Notes: generated by a model not told the origin, from the letters alone. Numbered from the stretch's first letter, positions 35,897 to 46,298 are shown. The stretch is DNA of 64,000 bases from Periplaneta americana (GCF_040183065.1 NC_091132.1:159912602-159976601), one strand, 5' to 3'. Made by a program: numbers and translations.

Positions 35897-36655
35897 TCAT
35901 GCTACATTCACTATTTTATACACAAGTTCTATAGTTGCATTTAACTGCTGCTTGCGACCAGACATATGAAACGATAACTTATCACGTTTGGAAACAGACG
36001 TTCCATTTTTGAATAGTTTATCATTTAATTTCACGATTATATCAGCTGGTGTTGTAGTAACAGTTACTACACCATTCATAGGAATTTCAAAGTAATTTAG
36101 TCCACTGGATAATTTATATACATTCGTATTATCATGTTTTGGAGTTGAAGCAATATGAAAAAATGTAACACCTTTGAACTTGTTTGTCATTTCATAAATT
36201 TCTTTCTTCAACTCATTTGCTTGAGTCACTTTTTCAGCAATGGCAAATAATGCACGATCTTCATCATATTTCCGTAATTTTGCATCCCATTGTGCTTCCT
36301 GGTGCTGCATACGTTCATGCACATTTTTCACCGTCTGTTCATTCGTTTCATTAATATAGTGTTTAATTCGCGTTTCAAAATTGCTACTAGTCGTGTCAAC
36401 AAGTGTTGACGTGTACGTTTCCAAAGACGATTTAATTTTATCATCATTTTCGATGGCATATCGTTGAATTTCCTTAATAGCTCTATCCACGTATAGTTTA
36501 TTTGCAGCGTCCTCCGGCTCATCCGGTGCTTTGACACCTTTTAGTTTTACGTCACCAATAAGATAGTTTTTATCACCATCGCGTGGGAAATCTTCTCGAA
36601 GAATTATTTTTTCTCTTCTTCTGTAGACACTCCGTCCAAATTTGTCAATACTCAT
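35897..36655 (-). CDS. Polinton fibre-like protein (inferred)
   Basis: Not a named family that I can confirm. Residues 33-52 (LKGVKAPDEPEDAANKLYVD) resemble the 'DAANKxYVD' repeat of phage tail-fibre shafts. A long helical, probably coiled-coil region follows (about 55-150), and the C-terminal 90 residues are beta-rich (YFEIPMNGVVTVTTTPADI). Head-shaft-coil layouts of this kind occur in trimeric attachment proteins, so a spike or fibre role is plausible, by inference only. It lies in the minus block between ATPase and the PX-like gene. Confidence 0.5.
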   Translation of the reverse strand: MSIDKFGRSVYRRREKIILREDFPRDGDKNYLIGDVKLKGVKAPDEPEDAANKLYVDRAIKEIQRYAIENDDKIKSSLETYTSTLVDTTSSNFETRIKHYINETNEQTVKNVHERMQHQEAQWDAKLRKYDEDRALFAIAEKVTQANELKKEIYEMTNKFKGVTFFHIASTPKHDNTNVYKLSSGLNYFEIPMNGVVTVTTTPADIIVKLNDKLFKNGTSVSKRDKLSFHMSGRKQQLNATIELVYKIVNVA

Positions 36656-36695
36656 ACTTTCTCAAAGTCTCGATACTAAGTAAAGAGAATAGTAA

Positions 36696-37385
36696 TCATT
36701 TCCATATTATATAGGAATCTATTCCTTTGCGATATCTCCCCTTGTGTAATTCGCTTTCTAAATTCATGATTAAACATCGATCACCACTATTCCAACACTC
36801 GGAGCACATTTCTTGAAATCGATCAAAAGTCATGTCTGGATTGACAAAATTGTCAAATATATGCTTCAGGTTCATACTGTCCTGTTTGAAAAGAACAATT
36901 AAATTGCAGTTGTCTCGAATGAGGTGCTTGGGAATCTTTGCATAAGTCTGTCCGAGATAAAATAAATCGAGGTTTTTATGTCTTCCCATACTAAACAATT
37001 TCGATATTGTCTTTTGTGAATCAGTCATTATGTCGTCAAAGACAAACACGGAGTTTGCTTTTATGTCTTCAAATGGTACAATATCCTCGCTGGCATTATA
37101 TCTAAAAAGTCCTATTTCTGGCACTTTTTCCAATACTTTGGCTAAATATTCGTATTTTGGCTGGAATAGGGATTTTGAATAGATGTAGATATTTTCGAAT
37201 TTTAATCCAGAGCTATGAAGAATCCAATTTAACAACAAGTTTGTTTTCCCAGCATTGCTTGGACCACATATGATACATCGCACGTGATTGGGAAATAGTG
37301 CACTGTGTCGTACGTAATTTGTATCGTTTCCACTTTCTCCTATAACTTCAATTGGTAACGTTTGTGTTTGCTTCACAACTTGCAT
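36696..37385 (-). CDS. Polinton genome-packaging ATPase
   Basis: FtsK/HerA-type ATPase that pumps DNA into capsids. Walker A GPSNAGKT at residues 41-48, Walker B VFVFDDIM at about 111-118, and a downstream QTYAKIPKHLIRDNCN sensor region near 155. Length (229 aa) is normal for the family. First gene of the minus-strand block, reading away from the palindromic repeats at 37503-37732. Confidence 0.93.
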   Translation of the reverse strand: MQVVKQTQTLPIEVIGESGNDTNYVRHSALFPNHVRCIICGPSNAGKTNLLLNWILHSSGLKFENIYIYSKSLFQPKYEYLAKVLEKVPEIGLFRYNASEDIVPFEDIKANSVFVFDDIMTDSQKTISKLFSMGRHKNLDLFYLGQTYAKIPKHLIRDNCNLIVLFKQDSMNLKHIFDNFVNPDMTFDRFQEMCSECWNSGDRCLIMNLESELHKGRYRKGIDSYIIWK

Positions 37386-37502
37386 GTTGTTTGATTGTTG
37401 CTAAACACTGCAGTGATAGATACAGGTGTAATTACAACTGTTAAATACTTTAACATGAATACAATTTTCGACATATATGCAACAAGATATCATTTTCAAC
37501 AT

Positions 37503-37732
37503 ATCGATGCTTTAAAACAACAAGGTATTATTTTCAACCATTTGTTGCTTTAAAACAACAAGGTGTTATTTTCAACCATTTGTTGCTTTAAAACAACAAG
37601 GTATTATTTTCAACCATTTGTTGCTTTAAAACAACAAGATACCATTTTCGATCGTTTGTTGCTTTAAAACAACAAGATACCATTTTCCACCATTTGTTGC
37701 TTTAAAACAACTTGTTGCTTTAAAGCAACAAG
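37503..37732. repeat. 38-bp tandem repeats with palindromes between divergent gene blocks
   Basis: Units at 37503-37540 (partial), 37541-37578, 37579-37616, 37617-37654 and 37655-37692, then a shortened copy. Each holds TTGTTGCTTTAAAACAACAA, a near-palindrome centred on TTTAAA, joined by a spacer ending TTTTCAACCA. The last copy (37711-37732) is a perfect 22-base palindrome, CTTGTTGCTTTAAAGCAACAAG. It sits exactly between the ATPase (-) and CRD gene (+), so it is a candidate shared operator/enhancer or internal replication site. Confidence 0.92.
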
Positions 37733-37755
37733 GTACCATATAATGTTACAAACAT

Positions 37756-38007
37756 ATGATTTTCGTATCAGTTGCAATTATGAACGCTAAGAAACTGGAT
37801 GTGCGAATAACGTGTTCCCCGATTACATACGATAGCAGAGAATCCCGATATGATTGCATGAATCATTGGGTTCAATATATCCCATTTAGAGGGAGAAAGA
37901 GATGTATGCAAAAAGGGTGTAACAGCATTGTTCGAACACAGTGTTCAAAGTGTTTTGTTGGATTGTGTATAAAGTGCTTTTACAAATATCATAACATTAT
38001 AGAATAA
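37756..38007 (+). CDS. Small Cys-rich protein resembling a piggyBac C-terminal domain
   Basis: 83 residues (or 75 from the second ATG at 37780). The C-terminal half, RCMQKGCNSIVRTQCSKC followed by GLCIKCFYKYHN, matches the cross-brace zinc pattern C-x4-C, C-x2-C, LCxxCF, YH of the C-terminal Cys-rich domain of piggyBac transposases, which binds terminal DNA. No transposase is attached. In a Polinton this could be a DNA-binding regulator, perhaps of the adjacent repeats; that is inference. Confidence 0.65.
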   Translation: MIFVSVAIMNAKKLDVRITCSPITYDSRESRYDCMNHWVQYIPFRGRKRCMQKGCNSIVRTQCSKCFVGLCIKCFYKYHNIIE

Positions 38008-38055
38008 TACATTATATGTATATAAGGAACACCTTTTTATAAATTATTTTATAGT

Positions 38056-38841
38056 ATGCTTGTCCACGGTGGGGAACGTACCGTAAGAGGACGCGGTATT
38101 TTAAATACAATTATCAATAAGCTACCAGTGGAATTGCATCTACCAGGCTATCAGTTTTGCGGACCTGGCACGAAATTGCATAAGAGAATTTTTCAAGGTC
38201 AACTGGGTGTCAATGCTTTAGACGAGGCGTGTCGAGAACACGATATTGCATATGCACAAAGCAGTGATCTTTCATCAAGACACGCAGCTGATAAAGTGTT
38301 ACAAGACAAAGCCCGAGCACGTGTAACTGCATCTGACGCCAAACCGAGTGAGAGGGCTGCTGCTTTTTTTGTCTCCAAAGTGATGGGTGCTAAACGTTTC
38401 TTTGGTGCTGGAAAGCGAGACATGACACTCTCCAAATTGAAAGCGGCAATGAAAAGAAAAAACAATACGCATAAGAAGAAGAAGAAGAAACCTCGAGTCA
38501 TAAAGGGGCCCAAAAGAGGTGGAATTCTCCCTCTGCTCCCAATATTCGCAGGTCTCAGCGCATTAGGAGCTCTCTCCGGTGGTGCTGCACAAATAGCGAA
38601 AGCTGTAAATTCTGCCAAAAGTGATAAAAAGCAACTTTCAGAATCTATGAGACATAATAAAACTATGGAGGCTATTGCAATGGGGAAAAAAACTGGTGGT
38701 GGGCTACCTCTCCCTTTAATATTGGCTGGTTTACAAACACTTGCAACAGTTATTTCACCAAAGAAAGCATCGGCAGGAAAGGGTTTGTATGTGAGACAAT
38801 ACAAGAGCGGTAAGGGAATGCGGTTAAAAAAAAAGCCCTAA
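38056..38841 (+). CDS. Polinton capsid-associated phospholipase A2-like protein
   Basis: Residues about 28-42 (LPGYQFCGPGTKLHK) give the YxGPG calcium loop and about 54-67 (LDEACREHDIAYA) the catalytic His-Asp of the parvovirus VP1/group XII-like phospholipase A2 fold. In parvoviruses this activity opens endosomal membranes during entry. The rest has a lysine-rich basic stretch (KKKKKKPRVIKGPKRGG) and two Gly/Leu-rich hydrophobic segments (GGILPLLPIFAGLSALGALS and GGGLPLPLILAGLQTLAT), like adenovirus minor core/membrane-lytic proteins. A TATA-like GTATATAAGG lies at 38018-38027. Confidence 0.85.
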   Translation: MLVHGGERTVRGRGILNTIINKLPVELHLPGYQFCGPGTKLHKRIFQGQLGVNALDEACREHDIAYAQSSDLSSRHAADKVLQDKARARVTASDAKPSERAAAFFVSKVMGAKRFFGAGKRDMTLSKLKAAMKRKNNTHKKKKKKPRVIKGPKRGGILPLLPIFAGLSALGALSGGAAQIAKAVNSAKSDKKQLSESMRHNKTMEAIAMGKKTGGGLPLPLILAGLQTLATVISPKKASAGKGLYVRQYKSGKGMRLKKKP

Positions 38842-39170
38842 GTGATGCTGATATTCTTAATTATGCACGATTTCTTGGGATACAAAATTTTCGCGGTGTA
38901 TTTATGAGAAATGCTTTGCCAAGGAAACCATGGTATAAAGAAAAATTAGTAATTAATTTAGATTCTAATGAGGGACCCGGAACGCATTGGGTCGCGCTTA
39001 ATAAAATTAATAACAATGAAGCATTCTACTTTGATTCGTTTGGAGACCTCCCCCCACCTGTAGAGATAATTAATTACTTACGGGGTGTAACAATTAAATA
39101 TAATACTAACCGTTATCAAGAGTTTAATACGGAATTATGTGGACAGTTAGCTCTTCAATTTTTGCTATAA
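38842..39170 (+). CDS. Polinton adenain-like cysteine protease
   Basis: Matures capsid proteins. Catalytic His in GTHWVAL, Asp in YFDSFGD and Cys in ELCGQLALQF, in adenain order. Family-like sequence begins immediately after the previous gene; the first in-frame ATG is at 38904, so how it is started is unclear. The stop is followed by, and overlaps, a TATA-like box for the penton gene. Confidence 0.88.
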
Positions 39171-39173
39171 ATG
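39166..39173 (+). promoter_or_regulatory. TATA-like box before penton gene
   Basis: TATAAATG overlapping the protease stop codon, 29 bases before the penton ATG at 39202. Similar boxes precede the PLA2 (38018), capsid (40029), PX-like (35913, minus) and right-arm (43618, minus) genes. Confidence 0.5.
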
Positions 39174-39201
39174 CAAACGTAACAATTTGTATGCTGTCAC
39201 A

Positions 39202-39993
39202 ATGTCTTTCACGGTGACAGGTAACACATCAGAGATATCTTGTAACTATCATCCACCAATCACATTGGATGAAGATTCAGAGTATGAAATTGGCCTCGTG
39301 AATTTTTCAACATATAACACCATACCCAATGTTAACGATGGGAATAACAAATTTACATATATTACAAAGTCAACGAAGGAAAGTAAAACAATTACATTAC
39401 CCACGGGAACGTATGAAATCGATGATATCAATAAATATATATCTCATGCAATGATGATCAAAGACAATCACACACGACCGATCGCTTTTGAATTAGTAGC
39501 AAATAATAACACATTACACACACAAATTTATTGTCAACATGAAATTGATTTCACCGCTCCCGATTCAATAGGTAAAATACTGGGATTTAAATCGAAAAAA
39601 CTTGAAGCTGTCCATAAACACATATCCGATTACCCAGTTAACATATTTCCTGTCACTCTTATAAGAATAGAATGTAATTTAACTGGGAGCTCATTTTTAA
39701 ACAGTCAATCAACACATGCAATTCATTCTTTAATTGTAAATGTTGACCCAGGTTTTCACTTGTCTGACAAGCCATTCGACATTCGATATTTCAAAATAAA
39801 TACTAAATATATTGATAATATTACTATTAGAATACTGGATCAAGACGGAAGATTGATTGATTTTAGGGGTGAAACTATTACTCTAGAATTACATCTTCGA
39901 AAAAGATGGGATTACAATTCCCTCAAAACTTCTATATCAGGACTAACACATAAACTGAACACGTTAGTTCAACTTCTGAAACCAAGAGATTGA
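39202..39993 (+). CDS. Polinton penton (minor capsid, single jelly roll)
   Basis: Forms the capsid vertices. The first ATG in this frame is at 39202 (MSFTVTGNTSEISCNYHPP). Typical family features are the early EYEIGLVNFSTYNTIPNV, the IELPTGTYEIDDINKYI-like strand-helix motif (TLPTGTYEIDDINKYISHAM) near residue 75 and KILGFKSKKL near 130. It precedes the major capsid gene, the usual order. Confidence 0.88.
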   Translation: MSFTVTGNTSEISCNYHPPITLDEDSEYEIGLVNFSTYNTIPNVNDGNNKFTYITKSTKESKTITLPTGTYEIDDINKYISHAMMIKDNHTRPIAFELVANNNTLHTQIYCQHEIDFTAPDSIGKILGFKSKKLEAVHKHISDYPVNIFPVTLIRIECNLTGSSFLNSQSTHAIHSLIVNVDPGFHLSDKPFDIRYFKINTKYIDNITIRILDQDGRLIDFRGETITLELHLRKRWDYNSLKTSISGLTHKLNTLVQLLKPRD

Positions 39994-40045
39994 CATCTCG
40001 CTCAGTACACTTACTCTCAAAATACGGATATAAAGTAAAGCGACG

Positions 40046-41239
40046 ATGGATCCCTTAAATGTTACTAAATCGCCAATATTTGAGGAGAGAATAGTGAAAA
40101 AAGAAACGCATTCCTTTCTCCCACAGAATCCTTCAGCCATCAATGAAAATGACTCAATCAATATTCGTATTAAAAGTGAAAATTTATACATGCTTCCTTG
40201 TGAGAGTTGTATTGTTATTGAAGGTAGCATTACAAAACCTGAGGGTACGCCAACTAGTGCGAAATTGGTTAACAATGCTATGGCATTTTTGTTCGAAAGT
40301 ATACGATTGGAACTTAATGGGCAGCTTATTGACAGCATTAAAAACGCAGGCATTACGTCAACGATGAAGAATTTGATTTCTCTGAATACATTTGAATCTA
40401 ACATGCTTGGAAACAGCGGTTGGATCCATCCCACTAAGGATGTTGATATTGTTACCAATACTAAATTCAACGTTTGCGTCCCTCTGAAAACTCTTCTCGG
40501 ATTTGCTGAAGATTTTAAAGATATCATAATAAATGCACAATTGGAACTCATACTTGTACGAGCAAAAGACTCTATTAATGCTCGAATGGGTGAGAATTGC
40601 AAGGTGACGTTAACAAGAATTCATTGGAACATGCCTCTAATTACAGTCTCTGATTCTGAAAGACTTCGACTTTTAGAGATACTGAGAAGTGATAGACCGC
40701 TTAGCATTCCATTTCGCTCATGGCAGTTGTTTGAATATCCATCACTACCTGCAACTAAACAGATTATGTGGAATATTACAACTACTACCAAACTTCGGAA
40801 ACCAAGATATGTTATAATTGGATTTCAAACAAACAGAAACGGGATTGACAAGGATAACAGTGTCTTTGATCATTGTAATATAACTGACGTGAGAGTATAT
40901 TTGAATGATGAATTCTACCCATACAATAATCTAAATCTGGATATTGAGAATGGTAAAGTGGCTCTATTATATGAATTATACAGCAAATTTCAAAATTCCT
41001 ATTACAACAAACCAAACAATCCACTGCTATCGAGGAAAGATTTCATCGAAAAAGCGCCACTTTTCGTCATTGATTGCTCTAAACAACACGATGAAGTAAA
41101 ACTAGGAGCAGTAAATATACGTGTTGACATATTGGCAAATGCTAATATAGCAGCAAATACTGCTGCATATTGTCTTATTCTACACGATTGCCTCGTAAAC
41201 TATACACCCCTCACAAACCTGGTGCAAACAGTGGTGTAA
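40046..41239 (+). CDS. Polinton major capsid protein (double jelly roll)
   Basis: 397 residues, hexon-type. Begins MDPLNVTKSPIFEERIVKKE. Family hallmarks include LVNNAMAFLFESIRLELNG near residue 75, ISLNTFESNMLGNSGW near 115 and the RDKSxx-like YVIIGFQTNR near 258, with a terminal DCLVNYTPLTNLV. A TATAAAG lies at 40029-40035. Full length and open, the last large gene of the plus-strand block. Confidence 0.92.
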   Translation: MDPLNVTKSPIFEERIVKKETHSFLPQNPSAINENDSINIRIKSENLYMLPCESCIVIEGSITKPEGTPTSAKLVNNAMAFLFESIRLELNGQLIDSIKNAGITSTMKNLISLNTFESNMLGNSGWIHPTKDVDIVTNTKFNVCVPLKTLLGFAEDFKDIIINAQLELILVRAKDSINARMGENCKVTLTRIHWNMPLITVSDSERLRLLEILRSDRPLSIPFRSWQLFEYPSLPATKQIMWNITTTTKLRKPRYVIIGFQTNRNGIDKDNSVFDHCNITDVRVYLNDEFYPYNNLNLDIENGKVALLYELYSKFQNSYYNKPNNPLLSRKDFIEKAPLFVIDCSKQHDEVKLGAVNIRVDILANANIAANTAAYCLILHDCLVNYTPLTNLVQTVV

Positions 41240-41338
41240 CAAAAAAAATGTAAGTATGTGTTACTTTTCTCCGTAATATTATACAATTTACATTAGCTCT
41301 CATTCTACACTGTTCTTATTTTGTTTCAGGATGTCCAT

Positions 41339-41530
41339 TATGATAATTGATGTACAAGGTTTCCACGAAGCCGGGACGAATAATGTTTCTGTAAAGGAAC
41401 TCACCATCTCGCCGGGAATGTGCAGCTGTTCAAACCACCTCCTCACGTCATACCATCAAACTCGTCGAATTGGTTGACAGCATATCATCATGGACTATTG
41501 TGGAATAGTGGTTATGTTAATTACAATGCT
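41339..41530 (+). pseudogene. Small Polinton-associated gene, looks broken
   Basis: Downstream of the capsid gene, after a GTAAGT...TTTCAG intron-like stretch (41249-41330). The reading MSIMIIDVQGFHEAGTNN, VKELTISPG and the downstream NWLTAYHHGLLWNSGY match a short protein seen beside capsid genes in insect Polintons (recollection; function not established). About one break. Confidence 0.5.
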
Positions 41531-41806
41531 TAGTGGTTATGTTAATTATAGTGCTTTTAAGAGATATTACATATGACTGATTGTGAGTGTGTTTGTGGAA
41601 AAGAAACAATTCATTTGGTACTGTTTTCTGGAACTGTATTTGTTGCATTGTAATCAATATATAACCATTATTTGCTTTTATTACTCTTTTCTTTTACCCC
41701 GATCCTAAGTTCCCCAAGATGGAAATAAGGACAGGTTTCTTGCTCAGTGATAAGGAATGTGATTTCACTTTCGAAATAATAACTCATTATATTCAATGTT
41801 TTTTTT

Positions 41807-43582
41807 TTATTCAATCGTAATTGCGTTACATTCACCACAGGAGCACGCCTGTTCGCTCCCCTCTTCCCCAATCCTTCTGTCCATCTCCATGTGTGGTGTC
41901 TCAGGCCGGAGAATCTGTGAAAACAGCAAGTCATTACATAAAATAAATTAGTTGACATCTGTGAACGTAATTAATGAAACCAGGTAAAATTTTGATTAAA
42001 AAAATCAGATAGGAGTGGTTTATCGTATTGGTAATTGAGGCGGTGATGACATGTAAATTTCCAATCTGACAGTTGTCTCTATGGTCGACCACGGAATTTG
42101 AACCCATGACCTACTCAATGCGAGTCTCAAACTCTGTCGATTCTGCATCATTGTTTATGTAAATAAAATAAATTAAAATGAAATTAGGTACATATTAGTT
42201 TAAGAAACATTGGGAAACGAGTAGTATGGGTAAATTATGAGCACAGGAACGTCATGTAATTACAACAATTAAATGAAAATAAGCCCACAATAAAGTAACA
42301 TTTGTTAGAGCATGAGCAACCGCTCAAAAACGTTTAAGTATGATGAACATATCCGATGAACTTACATGATTATGGAGAGGCATCTCTACTGGTGTGTTGT
42401 TTGGAGGTGCCTCTGCCCCGGCTGCCATCTGTGAAAATAATTAATACATAAAGTAATATTTGTTGAAGCGTGATTAACACACAACAATTAAATGAAAATA
42501 CTATCTAGTTAAAATTTGATACATGGATTTATATCATTTATCGGAGTATTTCTATCGATAAAATAAAAACTTTTGGAGGTGTCGGTTATCGATCCCGGAA
42601 CCTTACACTTTCTGAGCGAATGCTTTACCAATTGAGCTACGTCGGAGTATTTCTATCGATAAAATAAAATCTTTTGGAGGTGTCGGGTATCGATCCCGGA
42701 ACCTTACACTTTCTAAGCGAACGCTCTACCAATTGAGCTACGCCCCCCAGTTATTAAATGAGCGCATGTTAACTGGTAGCCGTCTTTATGGTTGGTGATG
42801 GAATTTGAACCCGTGACCTCCTCAATGGAAGTCTCAAACTCTCTCGGTTCTGCATCACTGTTTATGTAAATAAAATAAGTGTACTTTGATAGGAATCATG
42901 CGTTAGATTTATGCATCACATTATTAATAACGCTATCATGAACAATGAAATAATAACAGTAAAGTAACATTTGTTAGAGCATGAGCAAACGCTGATTAAC
43001 ACGCAAACACGGAAATGAGGTCTACAATCTAGTTAGAAATACATGAATGAATTTACATCGTTTGTCAGAGTAATTCTTATGTAAATACAACAATTAAATG
43101 AAAATAAGCCCACAATCTAGTTAAATGATTACAAAAAACATAAATTTGATGCATTGATTAATGTAATTAATGATGTACACTTTGATAAAAATCATGCATT
43201 AGATTTATACATCACATTATTAATGATGCTATCATGATAATCACAACACAAAAACATATAAATAAACATACACGAGATAATGAAACAAAAATAAGTATTA
43301 ATTAAACTATTCAATGAACTTATATTGGTTCTGTGTATGGTAAGCAGATACATGTATATAAGTACGTTAATGACGCAATAAATATGAGACTTCGATGATT
43401 AAAATATGTAGTGTACTTACATTCGCCTCCAACTGGTGTAATCGATAGACATAGCACGTTGCTGCACAGTCATAAATTTGCAGTCCTAGTTCCAGCACTC
43501 CTGGATTTATACATCGTATTGTGTGAATCGTACCGTTACACATTTCGTTGTGATATAACCTGCAATGAACTTTAAAATCCAT
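41807..43582 (-). CDS. Right-arm three-exon gene of the Polinton
   Basis: Family not recognised. Minus-strand exons at 43421-43582 (54 codons), 42366-42428 (21 codons) and 41807-41914 (35 codons plus stop), all phase 0, with GTAAGT donors and TTTTCACAG-type acceptors. Exon 1 has MDFKVHCRLYHNEMC and a Cys/Tyr-rich helix; the last exon ends with a tight cysteine cluster (ACSCGEC). A TATAAATA lies 36 bases upstream at 43618-43625. The first intron (0.99 kb) carries tRNA-like and other repeats. It could be a small regulatory or redox/metal-binding protein; the function is unknown. Confidence 0.62.
42050..42160 (-). repeat. tRNA-like repeat (B box GGTTCAAATTCC), copy 1
   Basis: Minus strand contains GGTTCAAATTCCGTGGTCG and a body ending in TTATTTACATAAACA. 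A second copy is at 42770-42875. It probably derives from a tRNA SINE or a decayed tRNA. Confidence 0.5.
42574..42645 (-). repeat. tRNA-Ala-like pseudogene, copy 2 of a tandem pair
   Basis: Reads GACGTAGCTCAATTGGTAAA (A box), CAGAAAGTGTAAGG, then GGTTCCGGGATCGATAACC (B box) and CACCTCCA. Same unit as 42675-42747 with a shared ATTTTATCGATAGAAATACTC spacer. The anticodon stem cannot pair. Confidence 0.65.
42675..42747 (-). repeat. tRNA-Ala-like pseudogene, copy 1 of a tandem pair
   Basis: 73 bases with GGGGGCGTAGCTCAATTGG (acceptor and A box), GGTTCCGGGATCGATACCC (T arm, B box) and CACCTCCA at the 3' end. Acceptor and T stems pair; the anticodon stem does not (TCGCT against TGTAA). Closest to tRNA-Ala by its arms. 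Not a functional tRNA. Confidence 0.7.
42770..42875 (-). repeat. tRNA-like repeat (B box), copy 2
   Basis: GGTTCAAATTCCATCACCAACC on the minus strand, and the same TTATTTACATAAACAGTGATGCAGAACC-type tail as copy 1 at 42050-42160. Confidence 0.5.
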
Positions 43583-43932
43583 TCTTGCACTGTATTCCTA
43601 TGAAATGTACAGCATCCTATTTATACGAGTTTCCTCCACGTGTTTCGGGGCTCATTCAAGGTTAATCCCCAACTCTCACCCAGACAGGTATTGTTTTTTT
43701 TTTCTCCTAAAATAATTCATCTTGTACCTCTAGCAGCGAAGGGGCTCCTGTCCTGTCTAACCCCCTTAAGCAACATATTACCTAACTACATTAGTACGCG
43801 TGTCCAAATACTTTCGCTTTTTTCTCACCTCTCTCGCACGCACGCAGATGCAGGAGTTCACGCATTGCCTGACTTTCACCTAACTTAAATTTCCACACGT
43901 GTCTGTTCCATGTCAGGGTTAATCATTATATT

Positions 43933-43940
43933 GTAATTAG
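43933..43940 (+). repeat. Target-site duplication GTAATTAG, left
   Basis: Exact 8-bp copy at 46123-46130 flanks the nested hAT element. Confidence 0.95.
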
Positions 43941-44039
43941 CAGGGAAAGGATTTATATGTAAATACATATTTACTTATAAAGCTAATATAATTTATATTT
44001 TGCATTATCTTTATGTTTCACAATGTGTAGGGTTGAAAA

Positions 44040-44160
44040 ATCCTACTTTTATTTTCCATATTTTTCCATATTTTAGAGTTTAGTACATATTTTCGTTAAT
44101 TTCCATATATTTTCCATATTTCATATAAAACAGTCCATATTATATTAGGTTTAACAATAA
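44040..44160. promoter_or_regulatory. Subterminal TCCATATT array of the hAT element
   Basis: Five or more copies of TTCCATATT/TCCATATT in about 120 bp, and again at 46005-46110 near the other end. Arrays like this bind hAT transposase N-terminal zinc fingers in known cases (inference here). Confidence 0.5.
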
Positions 44161-44306
44161 AACAAAACAAAATTCCATTAACTTTTAAAAATACATTTCA
44201 ACAATAGAGATTTAAACACATGTTCAGTAATCCCTTTAACATCAGAGTTATTTGAAAATTAGCAGTCCTATCAACAATGGGAAAGTAAGTTACAAAACTG
44301 TATTAA

Positions 44307-45885
<1,579 letters not shown>

Positions 45886-46298
45886 AAATTGTGTTTTGTT
45901 GAAACTACATTGGAAGATAAGGTACGTCCATTATATTTTTTGTTTAGTTTGATTAAAATGTACCAATATTTAACGTACATAGTCATTTTTTTATAATTTT
46001 AAGTCCATATTTAATTCCATATTTTGGTAAAAATCCATATTTAATTCCATATTTTGGTAAAAATAACTACATATATATTTACATATTTCATATATTTTTA
46101 GTCCATATAAATCCGTTCCCTGGTAATTAGATTCGTAGTTCCGAGACATGTAGCATTATCTCAACACATCATCCATATCTCATCATATCAACTCAACATT
46201 TACAACTTATTACCTAACTTAAAATAGTACATATTTCTAACACACTTGGTGATACTAACATATTTGTATAATCGTATTCATTTCTACTCACCTCTCCG

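Larger units (their letters stand above)
42240..43270. repeat. Imperfect internal repeats in the right arm
   Basis: Stretches such as ACAACAATTAAATGAAAATA, AGCCCACAAT and AAAGTAACATTTGTTAGAGC recur at about 42257-42330, 42440-42500, 42950-43000 and 43085-43120; CATCACATTATTAATGATGC recurs at 42923 and 43211. They are intronic to the minus-strand gene. Confidence 0.65.

Noticed and set aside
37503-37732. CRISPR-like array
   Set aside because: Units are contiguous 38-bp tandem repeats whose 'spacers' are also near-identical, in a eukaryotic element.
38199-38804. 201-codon minus-strand frame
   Set aside because: Antisense shadow of the phospholipase A2 gene, whose family motifs are on the plus strand.
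39964-40602. 212-codon minus-strand frame
   Set aside because: Antisense shadow of the major capsid gene.
42574-42747. Functional tRNA-Ala genes
   Set aside because: The anticodon stems cannot pair and the two copies have diverged in A-box and acceptor positions.
43640-43888. 82-codon plus-strand frame upstream of the right-arm gene
   Set aside because: No homology, poor codon use, lies in the promoter region of the minus-strand gene.
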